Source: Phaeobacter gallaeciensis (GTDB lineage Bacteria > Pseudomonadota > Alphaproteobacteria > Rhodobacterales > Rhodobacteraceae). Taken from it: DNA of 64,000 nucleotides. Below are positions 56,654-64,000 of this stretch, piece by piece; position 1 is the first letter of the stretch; each line of letters starts with the position of its first letter. The stretch lies in the NCBI RefSeq assembly GCF_001678945.1, contig NZ_CP015124.1, forward strand, positions 1,547,501 to 1,611,500. The letters are read 5' to 3'. A model generated the notes under the pieces. The model ran no database searches. It was not told the DNA's origin and saw only the letters and a program-made list of their open reading frames with translations. Position numbers and translations under genes: made by a program.

Positions 56654-56677
56654 GATATTCTCATTGAGAACTCGCGC

Positions 56678-56706
56678 GTCTTAAGCCTGCAGCGGCGGTA
56701 TTGCAA
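56678..56706 (-). promoter_or_regulatory. Candidate promoter of rpsJ-rplC-rplD-rplW
   Basis: Minus-strand TTGCAA (56701-56706), a 17-nt spacer and TAAGAC (56678-56683) predict a start near 56671 and a leader of about 110 nt. Boxes are moderate. The remaining divergent gap up to 56898 holds no other clear signal. Confidence 0.4.
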
Positions 56707-56898
56707 GGATAAATGAGGCCCGCGCGATTGCCCCACGCGTTGGGAACACCCCAAAAGCGTTTTCGGCGTTCGGGCAAGGTCACCCCCAGAAATCTGGCCG
56801 TCCCGTGTTAAAAACTGACGCAGGGCGGCCAGTGGCCCTAGTGGCGCCCTCCAAGTCCGGTTAATCTTGCGCAAAGCCTCACAACGGACAACCCAATA

Positions 56899-58170
56899 GT
56901 GCCGCCTCACAGCCCCGAAACCGAGCAAGTTCTGCTGATTGCGCGCAGTATCGCTGGTGAAACCGGTCATGCGCTCCTGGCGCGCCTGGTTGAGGCCCTG
57001 AGCGAGCATCTGGATGCAGCCTTCGTCGCAGTCACCTATGGCGAAGGGGTGCCACCCACCCACGCGCGGGCGCTCTACGCTCTGCAGGACCACAAGGTTG
57101 CTCGCGGGATACGCTACGAATTGCAAGGCACCCCCTGCGCCCGGGTATATGCCGGGGAGGTGGTGATCATCCCCTGCGGGATTGCCGACCTTTATCCCCG
57201 CGAAGCGAGGTTTGAAGGCTACATAGGGATTCCACTTCGCGACACCACTGGCGAGGTCACCGGTCATCTGGCTGTATTTTCCAACCAGGAGATCAAGGAA
57301 TCCGAGATCGCCACTGCGATATCGACGATTTTTGCCCTGCGTGCCGAAGCCGAATTGCGCCGCCTCTCCGTGGAAAAGGAACGAAAGAAGCTAATCGCGG
57401 ATCTCGCGCGGATGAACCGACGCCTGCAACAGGGCTATTCCGAAGTGCGGCGCGAAAACGCGGAAAAGATCGCGCTCATGGGGTTGATTGCCCACGATCT
57501 GCGCAGCCCGCTGGCCGCCGTGCTGTCCCAGGCCGAACTGGGACTGATCAGAGCCCGCACAGAAACACCGGACACAGTCCGGATTGAAACTGCGTTTCAG
57601 AAGGTCATCGACAATGCGGACCGGATCGCGCAGTTGATCGACGCGACGCTGGACCGGGCCAGGGTCGAAGGCGAAGCGCTGCGCCTGGACCGCAAGCCGG
57701 TCGATCTGACCGGGTTGCTGCACATTGCAGCCGAAGCCAACCGGGAAGAGGCTGCACGCAAATCGATTGCCCTGTCCGTCGACCCTCCGCAACGGACCAT
57801 CGCAGAGGTTGATGAAACACTGGTCATCTCTGCCATCGACAATCTGATTAGCAACGCCGTGAAATATACCTATCCCGGAGGCGAGGTCCGGATTTCGGTC
57901 GCGCAGGAAGGTGAAAGCGTCACCGTTGCCGTCTCCGATACCGGTCAGGGCCTGACGCCAGACGACCTGACGCGCGCCTTCGGCCGTTTTCAAAGGCTTT
58001 CCGCGCAGCCAACGGATGGTGAAAAGTCCACTGGCCTGGGACTCGCGAATGTACGCGAAATTGCCTGTGCGCATGGCGGCAGCGCTCATGCCGAAAGCGA
58101 AGGCCCTGGAAAGGGAAGTCGTTTCGTTCTGACGCTGCCCTGCAATCCGGACATTCAGCCCGCGCCCTGA
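56899..58170 (+). CDS. GAF-domain sensor histidine kinase
   Basis: The 423-residue soluble protein has a GAF-like domain in residues 10-155 (AAFVAVTYGEG, YIGIPLRDTTGEVTGHLAVF), a coiled coil, and a HisKA domain with phospho-acceptor LIAHDLRSPLAAVLSQ. The HATPase domain has DNLISNAVKYT, DTGQGL and STGLGLANV. The start is GTG at 56899; there is no nearby ATG alternative. No transmembrane helix or partner regulator is present. It is on the plus strand between tuf and rpsJ. Input signal unknown. Confidence 0.9.
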   Translation: MPPHSPETEQVLLIARSIAGETGHALLARLVEALSEHLDAAFVAVTYGEGVPPTHARALYALQDHKVARGIRYELQGTPCARVYAGEVVIIPCGIADLYPREARFEGYIGIPLRDTTGEVTGHLAVFSNQEIKESEIATAISTIFALRAEAELRRLSVEKERKKLIADLARMNRRLQQGYSEVRRENAEKIALMGLIAHDLRSPLAAVLSQAELGLIRARTETPDTVRIETAFQKVIDNADRIAQLIDATLDRARVEGEALRLDRKPVDLTGLLHIAAEANREEAARKSIALSVDPPQRTIAEVDETLVISAIDNLISNAVKYTYPGGEVRISVAQEGESVTVAVSDTGQGLTPDDLTRAFGRFQRLSAQPTDGEKSTGLGLANVREIACAHGGSAHAESEGPGKGSRFVLTLPCNPDIQPAP

Positions 58171-58363
58171 GCCTAAGGCGTTCTGTCGTCTCAACCAAGA
58201 ATACACCGGCCCGCAAAACCGCCCGGACGCCCCGCGTTTGTGCTGCGTCTGGGCCGCGCCCGACCAGGTCTCCGGGCGCGTGCCTGATCCGATCAAATCT
58301 GCCCGAGGCCAAACGGTTCCATCGGCGAAGCGGCCCCTGCCCTGCTCAGCTTTGTGCACATAG

Positions 58364-58393
58364 AAAGAGGGCCTTCCGAAGGAGGCCCTTTCC
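58364..58393 (-). terminator. Second terminator downstream of tuf (T2)
   Basis: GGGCCTTC (58369-58376) pairs with GGAGGCCC (58381-58388), one G-T pair, loop CGAA. On the minus strand CTCTTTC follows. It stands 24 nt beyond a duplicate of the tuf 3' tail and looks like a duplicated terminator. Confidence 0.75.
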
Positions 58394-58417
58394 ATTAGCA
58401 ATCAGGAGACCTGGTTG

Positions 58418-58436
58418 CTCGATGATCTTCGACACA
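58418..58436 (-). repeat. 19-nt duplicate of the tuf 3' end
   Basis: The plus-strand 19-mer CTCGATGATCTTCGACACA at 58418-58436 is identical to 58529-58547, the last codons of tuf (VSKIIE). The tuf stop codon is replaced by CAA in the duplicate. Each copy is followed after 24-26 nt by GGAAAGGGC and a terminator stem. It is probably a recombination scar. Confidence 0.8.
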
Positions 58437-58470
58437 GTCTTTCTGGTGCGTCTCGGGATCAGCGCGTTCA

Positions 58471-58503
58471 AACAAAAAGGGCGCCACTGGGGCGCCCTTT
58501 CCG
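58471..58503 (-). terminator. Intrinsic terminator after tuf (T1)
   Basis: AAAGGGCGCC (58476-58485) and GGCGCCCTTT (58491-58500) form a perfect 10-bp stem with loop ACTGG. On the minus strand TTTTTG follows. It lies about 25 nt after the tuf stop and ends the rpsL-rpsG-fusA-tuf unit. Confidence 0.9.
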
Positions 58504-58525
58504 TTTGATCATTCGCGAGTGCGAA

Positions 58526-59701
58526 TTACTCGATGATCTTCGACACAACGCCAGCGCCGACGGTGCGGCCGCCTTCGCGGATGGCGAAACGCAGACCGTC
58601 TTCCATAGCGATCGGGGCGATCAGTTCAACTTCGAACTTCAGGTTGTCGCCCGGCATCACCATCTCGGTGCCTTCCGGCAGGGTCACGGTGCCGGTCACG
58701 TCGGTGGTCCGGAAGTAGAACTGCGGACGGTAGTTCGCAAAGAACGGGGTGTGACGGCCACCTTCTTCTTTGGTCAGAATATATGCTTCTGCCTCGAATT
58801 TGGTGTGCGGGGTCACGGAGCCCGGCTTACACAGAACCTGACCACGCTCAACGCCGTCACGGTCAACGCCACGCAGCAGCGCGCCGATGTTGTCGCCGGC
58901 TTCGCCGCGGTCCAGCAGCTTGCGGAACATCTCAACACCGGTGCAGGTGGTTTTCTTGGTGTCGTGGATGCCGACGATTTCGATTTCGTCGCCAACGTTA
59001 ATCACGCCACGCTCAACACGGCCGGTCACAACGGTACCACGACCGGAGATCGAGAACACGTCTTCGATCGGCATCAGGAACGGCAGGTCAACGGCACGCT
59101 CGGGGGTCGGGATGTACTCATCCACAGCCGCCATCAGTTCCTTGATTTTGTTTTCGCCGATTTCCGGGTCACGGCCTTCCATCGCCGCCAGAGCGGAACC
59201 TGCGATGATCGGGATATCGTCGCCCGGGAAGTCGTAGGAAGACAGCAGTTCGCGGATTTCCATCTCGACGAGCTCGAGCAGCTCTTCGTCGTCGACCTGG
59301 TCAACCTTGTTCATGAACACGACCAGCGCCGGAACGCCAACCTGACGCGCCAGCAGGATGTGCTCGCGGGTCTGCGGCATCGGGCCGTCGGCTGCGTTCA
59401 CAACCAGGATCGCGCCGTCCATCTGCGCCGCACCGGTGATCATGTTTTTCACATAGTCAGCGTGGCCGGGGCAGTCGACGTGTGCATAGTGGCGGTTCTC
59501 GGTCTCGTATTCCACATGGGCGGTCGAGATGGTGATGCCGCGGGCTTTTTCTTCCGGTGCGCCGTCGATCTGGTCGTAGGCTTTGAAGTCACCGAAGTAT
59601 TTGGTGATCGCTGCGGTCAGCGTGGTTTTGCCGTGGTCAACGTGGCCAACGGTGCCGATGTTGACGTGCGGTTTATTACGCTCAAACTTTTCCTTAGCCA
59701 T
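58526..59701 (-). CDS. tuf: Elongation factor Tu
   Basis: The 391-residue GTPase starts [20 protein letters not shown] and shows [21 protein letters not shown] and NKVDQVDD. Length and sequence are standard. It delivers aminoacyl-tRNA to the ribosome. It lies 63 nt after fusA. Two terminators follow, with a copy of the tuf tail between them. Confidence 0.98.
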   Translation of the reverse strand: MAKEKFERNKPHVNIGTVGHVDHGKTTLTAAITKYFGDFKAYDQIDGAPEEKARGITISTAHVEYETENRHYAHVDCPGHADYVKNMITGAAQMDGAILVVNAADGPMPQTREHILLARQVGVPALVVFMNKVDQVDDEELLELVEMEIRELLSSYDFPGDDIPIIAGSALAAMEGRDPEIGENKIKELMAAVDEYIPTPERAVDLPFLMPIEDVFSISGRGTVVTGRVERGVINVGDEIEIVGIHDTKKTTCTGVEMFRKLLDRGEAGDNIGALLRGVDRDGVERGQVLCKPGSVTPHTKFEAEAYILTKEEGGRHTPFFANYRPQFYFRTTDVTGTVTLPEGTEMVMPGDNLKFEVELIAPIAMEDGLRFAIREGGRTVGAGVVSKIIE

Positions 59702-59764
59702 GGTGGCCTCCTTTTGATTGGAAGAAGGTCCGCGCGGGCCGCGAACCTTCCAATGTCATGACGC

Positions 59765-61882
59765 TTACGCGTATTTCGCCTGGATCTCGTCCGAGATGTT
59801 CTGCGGAACCGGATCGTAGTGACCGAACTGCATGGTGAACTGGGCGCGGCCCGAGCTCATCGAACGCAGGGTGTTGATGTAGCCGAACATGTTCGCCAGC
59901 GGCACGTTTGCGTCGATCGCAATCGCGTTGCCGCGGGGCTCCTGGCCGGACACCTGACCACGACGGGAGGTCAGGTCGCCGATGATACCGCCGGTGTATT
60001 CTTCCGGGGTGATCACTTCGACCTTCATGATCGGTTCCAGCAGCTTGGCGCCGGCTTTGCGCATGCCTTCACGCATGCACATACGTGCTGCGATTTCAAA
60101 GGCCAGAACGCTGGAGTCAACGTCGTGGAACTTACCGTCGATCAGGGCAACCTTGAAGTCGATCACGGGGAAGCCAGCCAGCGGACCGCTATCCATAACC
60201 GAGTTGATGCCTTTTTCAACACCGGGGATGTATTCCTTCGGAACAGCACCACCAACGATGCGGGATTCGAAGGAGTAGCCTTCGCCGGCTTCTGTCGGCG
60301 AGATGATCATCTTCACCTCGGCGAACTGACCCGAACCACCCGACTGTTTCTTGTGGGTGTAGGTGTGCTCGACCTCGTGACCGATGGTCTCACGGTAGGC
60401 AACCTGCGGGGCACCGATGTTGGCTTCAACCTTGAATTCGCGCTTCAGGCGGTCAACCAGGATGTCCAGGTGAAGTTCGCCCATGCCCTTCATGATGGTC
60501 TGACCGGATTCCAGGTCAGTTTCCACGCGGAAGGACGGGTCTTCGGCGGCCAGACGGGCCAGACCCTGGGACATTTTTTCCTGGTCAGCCTTGGTTTTCG
60601 GCTCAACCGCGATCTCGATCACCGGATCGGGGAAGGTCATGGTTTCCAGAACCACCGGATCGTTGACGGCGCAGAGCGTGTCACCTGTGGTGGTGTCTTT
60701 CAGACCAGCCAGCGCGATGATGTCGCCCGCGAACGCTTCCGTGATTTCCTCACGGTCGTTCGAGTGCATCATCATCATCCGGCCAACGCGCTCTTTCTTA
60801 CCCTTGGTGGAGTTCAGAAGGGTATCACCCTTGTTCAGAACACCGGAGTAGATGCGGGTAAAGGTCAGCGAACCGACGAAGGGGTCGTTCATGATTTTGA
60901 ACGCCAGGCCCGAGAACGCCATATCATCATCCGCGCGGCGGGCGATGTTACGGGTTTCGGTTTCGTCACCGGGTTTGAAGCCCATGTAATCGACAACGTC
61001 CAGCGGGCTGGGCAGGTAGTCGATCACGGCGTTGAGCAGCGGCTGAACGCCTTTGTTCTTGAACGCGGAACCGCCCAGAACCGGAACGAAGTCCAGCGCC
61101 AGAGTGCCCTTGCGCAGCAGAGCGCGCAGTGTTGCAACGTCGGGCTCTTCACCTTCCAGGTAGGCTTCCATGGCGTCGTCGTCTTGCTCGACGGCCGCTT
61201 CGACCATCTTGCCACGCCATTCGTCGGCCATGTCCTTCAGGCTGTCACGGATCTCGACCTGCACCCAGGAGGCGCCAAGGTCTTCACCCTGCCACAGCCA
61301 TTCCTTCATGGTGACCAGATCGATCAGGCCTTCCAGCTCGTTCTCGGCGCCGATCGGAATACCAACCGGAACCGCGCGGGCGCCGGTGCGGTCTTCGATC
61401 ATGTTGACGCAGTTGAAGAAGTCAGCGCCGATCTTGTCCATCTTGTTGACGAAGACGATGCGCGGAACCTTGTAGCGGTCAGCCTGACGCCAAACGGTTT
61501 CGGTCTGCGGTTCAACGCCAGCGTTGGCGTCCAGAACACAGACTGCACCGTCGAGAACCGCCAGCGAACGTTCAACTTCGATGGTGAAGTCAACGTGACC
61601 GGGGGTGTCGATGATGTTCAGGCGGTGCTTCGGCGTGTCAGCAGTTTCGCCATCTTCGGTGCGTTCCCAGAAAGTGGTGGTCGCAGCCGAGGTGATGGTG
61701 ATGCCGCGTTCCTGCTCCTGCTCCATCCAGTCCATGGTGGCTGCACCATCGTGCACCTCACCGATGTTGTGGGATTTGCCGGTGTAGTACAGGATACGCT
61801 CCGAGCAGGTGGTCTTACCTGCATCGATGTGCGCCATGATACCGAAGTTACGGTAATGGTTGAGTGTATAGTCGCGTGCCAT
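59765..61882 (-). CDS. fusA: Elongation factor G
   Basis: The 705-residue GTPase starts [20 protein letters not shown] and has [18 protein letters not shown] and NKMDKIGAD, then the translocation domains with the tip block GMGELHLDI. It catalyses translocation. It is placed between rpsG (18 nt) and tuf. Length is normal. Confidence 0.98.
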   Translation of the reverse strand: MARDYTLNHYRNFGIMAHIDAGKTTCSERILYYTGKSHNIGEVHDGAATMDWMEQEQERGITITSAATTTFWERTEDGETADTPKHRLNIIDTPGHVDFTIEVERSLAVLDGAVCVLDANAGVEPQTETVWRQADRYKVPRIVFVNKMDKIGADFFNCVNMIEDRTGARAVPVGIPIGAENELEGLIDLVTMKEWLWQGEDLGASWVQVEIRDSLKDMADEWRGKMVEAAVEQDDDAMEAYLEGEEPDVATLRALLRKGTLALDFVPVLGGSAFKNKGVQPLLNAVIDYLPSPLDVVDYMGFKPGDETETRNIARRADDDMAFSGLAFKIMNDPFVGSLTFTRIYSGVLNKGDTLLNSTKGKKERVGRMMMMHSNDREEITEAFAGDIIALAGLKDTTTGDTLCAVNDPVVLETMTFPDPVIEIAVEPKTKADQEKMSQGLARLAAEDPSFRVETDLESGQTIMKGMGELHLDILVDRLKREFKVEANIGAPQVAYRETIGHEVEHTYTHKKQSGGSGQFAEVKMIISPTEAGEGYSFESRIVGGAVPKEYIPGVEKGINSVMDSGPLAGFPVIDFKVALIDGKFHDVDSSVLAFEIAARMCMREGMRKAGAKLLEPIMKVEVITPEEYTGGIIGDLTSRRGQVSGQEPRGNAIAIDANVPLANMFGYINTLRSMSSGRAQFTMQFGHYDPVPQNISDEIQAKYA

Positions 61883-61900
61883 AGGTCTAAGCCCCTTGGG

Positions 61901-62377
<477 letters not shown>

Positions 62378-62389
62378 TTATCCTTCTTC

Positions 62390-62761
62390 TTACTTAGGAC
62401 GCTTCGCGCCGTACTTGGAGCGACGCTGCTTACGGTCTTTGACGCCCTGGGTATCCAGAACACCGCGAAGGATGTGGTAACGGACACCCGGAAGGTCTTT
62501 TACACGACCGCCGCGGATCAGAACCACAGAGTGTTCCTGAAGGTTGTGGCTTTCACCCGGGATGTAGGAGATGACCTCGAAACCGTTGGTCAGGCGGACC
62601 TTCGCAACTTTCCGCATAGCGGAGTTCGGTTTCTTCGGCGTGGTGGTGTAAACGCGCGTGCAAACGCCACGCTTCTGGGGGCACTGCTCCAGATGCATGG
62701 ATTTGGAGCGTTTAACTTTCGGCTGCCGCGGCTTGCGGATCAGCTGTTGGATCGTTGGCAT
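62390..62761 (-). CDS. rpsL: 30S ribosomal protein S12
   Basis: The 123-residue protein starts [20 protein letters not shown] and has [20 protein letters not shown] and [13 protein letters not shown]. The lysines equivalent to the E. coli streptomycin-resistance positions (42 and 87) are both present, so the allele looks wild-type. It is the first gene of the str unit. Confidence 0.98.
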   Translation of the reverse strand: MPTIQQLIRKPRQPKVKRSKSMHLEQCPQKRGVCTRVYTTTPKKPNSAMRKVAKVRLTNGFEVISYIPGESHNLQEHSVVLIRGGRVKDLPGVRYHILRGVLDTQGVKDRKQRRSKYGAKRPK

Positions 62762-63190
62762 TCCGGTCTATTCCCCGTTTCGCAACTTTCATGTCATGCA
62801 CGCGCAAGGGCGTGCGGCTCATATTTCCGGCACTTACGCGTCCGCAAGCGCAAAAACCGCAATCGTTCCCATTCCGAGGTGAACGACGCGGTGGGTCTAC
62901 AGAGGATCCGGACGATAAAACTGTCCGAACCTTGATCCACTACAATAGTGATATCGGCTTTAGGGGCGGCCCCCGGATGCCGGATAGGCGCGCGTATATG
63001 GGGAGTCGCGGAGCTTGTCAACTGTCAGGCGCCCAGTGACGCCCAGGGTCGGCGGATGGCTGCACGGGAACACGCCGCTGGCAATACTTCCCCTGCCACA
63101 CCCGCTGTCTTGTCGCATCGGTACGGGCGATGCATAGTTCAACAGGCCGCAATCAGATTGGGCCAGACGCATACTCAGGACGCCCCATTC
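62762..63190. other. Divergent region upstream of rpsL
   Basis: 429 nt between rpsL (minus) and the glycosyltransferase-like gene (plus). It holds the str promoter and a long rpsL leader of about 225 nt. The plus-strand frame here is an upstream extension without coding character. No further signal recognised. Confidence 0.5.
62994..63021 (-). promoter_or_regulatory. Candidate sigma70 promoter of rpsL-rpsG-fusA-tuf
   Basis: Minus-strand TTGACA (63016-63021, consensus), a 16-nt spacer and TATACG (62994-62999). The predicted start near 62987 gives a leader of about 225 nt. This is the best-looking promoter of the ribosomal block. Confidence 0.65.
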
Positions 63191-63997
63191 ATGCAAGTCA
63201 TCGGTCTTTGTCGTTTTTCTTATCCCGCGATTGGCGGCTTTCAGGTTGAACATGCCAGCCTGGAGGAGCGCATTGCCTACCTTTATGCCGAAGACCGTCT
63301 AGAGGAGCGGTTCCAACTGATGGAGACCGTCGCCCTGCCCTGTCTGCGCGAACAGACAGATCAGGATTTCGAGCTGATCATCGTCATTGGCGACAGCCTG
63401 CCGAAACAGCACCGGGAGCGGCTTCAGGACATAACTGCCGACATACCGCAGGTCCGCATTCACAGCGAACCGCCGCGCAAACAGCGCCAGGTGATGAAAG
63501 AGATCCTCAACAAAGCCCGCCGGGATCCAGACGCGCCGTGTCTGCAGTTCCGGCATGACGACGACGACGCAGTGTCGGTGGATTTCGTCGAACGTCTCCG
63601 GCAGACGGTTGAGGATTGTTCTGGCCTGGTCGAAAAGAGCAAAACGGTCGCCGTTGATTTCAACCGTGGTTATGTGGCCGAGGTTGGGGCGTCCGGGATC
63701 GCCGCGACCGAGATACACCGGCCCTACTATGTCGCTTCGCTTGGCATGTATGTGCGCGGCGGCTGTAACCTGACGATCATGAACTTCGCGCATGAGAAAA
63801 TCCTGCGCTTCATGCCGACGGTCACCATCAGCGATCAGCCGATGTTCGTTCGCACCCACAATGGCTATAACGACTCGCGCCAGAAACGGGTCAAACCGGT
63901 GCCCGTCACCCCGCTGACCCCGGATCAGGTGGGTGAGTTTGAAGCGCGATTTGCCATCCGGCAGGATGATCTCAAACGGGTCTTCGCGGCTGACTAG
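63191..63997 (+). CDS. Putative rhamnosyltransferase-like glycosyltransferase
   Basis: The 268-residue protein starts MQVIGLCRFSYPAIGGFQVE. It has the glycosyltransferase-A-like segment DFELIIVIGDSLPKQHRERL and the acidic block FRHDDDDAVSVDFVERL, which fits the putative rhamnosyl transferase family common in roseobacters. The acceptor is unknown; surface polysaccharide is likely. I chose ATG 63191 since the conserved sequence begins there, with AGGA 11 nt upstream. It diverges from rpsL and ends just inside the window. Confidence 0.82.
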   Translation: MQVIGLCRFSYPAIGGFQVEHASLEERIAYLYAEDRLEERFQLMETVALPCLREQTDQDFELIIVIGDSLPKQHRERLQDITADIPQVRIHSEPPRKQRQVMKEILNKARRDPDAPCLQFRHDDDDAVSVDFVERLRQTVEDCSGLVEKSKTVAVDFNRGYVAEVGASGIAATEIHRPYYVASLGMYVRGGCNLTIMNFAHEKILRFMPTVTISDQPMFVRTHNGYNDSRQKRVKPVPVTPLTPDQVGEFEARFAIRQDDLKRVFAAD

Positions 63998-64000
63998 CCC

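Noticed and set aside
58415-59761. Open frame of 448 codons on the plus strand
   Set aside because: Antisense to tuf; explained by strong codon bias.

Overview
The window is GC-rich alphaproteobacterial DNA, most probably from the Roseobacter group (Rhodobacterales). The evidence is the gene content: a bztABCD-type amino-acid transporter, an Atp12 chaperone, the rpmH-rnpA-yidD...yidC-MOSC-engB-argB block, and an alphaproteobacterial S10/spc/alpha ribosomal cluster without rpsD. Species cannot be fixed from sequence alone. No rRNA, CRISPR array or complete insertion sequence was seen.

Left part (1-10.4 kb, mostly minus strand). A very large gene enters from the left edge. It is a corrinoid reductive dehalogenase fused to a flavin/NAD reductase, without export signal, so a cytoplasmic self-sufficient type. 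Next come the 5-oxoprolinase genes pxpB-pxpC-pxpA (overlapping), a soluble PAS chemoreceptor with a CheR-type tail, two identical tandem tRNA-Arg(ACG) genes, an orphan sensor kinase, and a TVP38 membrane protein/MerA-like flavoprotein pair.

Middle (11.4-33.3 kb). rpmH-rnpA-yidD-ttcA, a c-di-GMP phosphodiesterase with a degenerate GGDEF domain, yidC-MOSC-engB, an SDR gene, argB, a cysteine-motif ferredoxin-like protein and a SixA-like phosphatase run mainly on the plus strand. The minus strand then carries bztABCD with an attenuator after bztA, an overlapping chain crcB-rluC-HAD-atp12, and the convergent genes degQ-rarA opposite a Tat-exported multicopper oxidase.

Right part (33.3-64 kb). The complete str-S10-spc-alpha supercluster lies on the minus strand, but it is split at five places. 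The inserts are a GAF histidine kinase (tuf/rpsJ), an AT-rich P-loop ATPase (rplW/rplB), an HBM chemoreceptor plus a 2OG-Fe(II) oxygenase (rplP/rpmC), a TPR-sulfotransferase plus a DUF1127 protein (rpmD/rplO), and a small secreted cysteine-containing protein (adk/rpsM). Each of the resulting six ribosomal units ends in a readable intrinsic terminator, and most have a readable promoter. The supercluster therefore appears to be rebuilt as six independent transcription units. Two leaders contain strong hairpins (rpsJ and rpmC), and the 3' end of tuf together with its terminator is duplicated. The AT-rich ATPase is the best candidate for recently acquired, uncharacterised biology. A glycosyltransferase-like gene closes the window.
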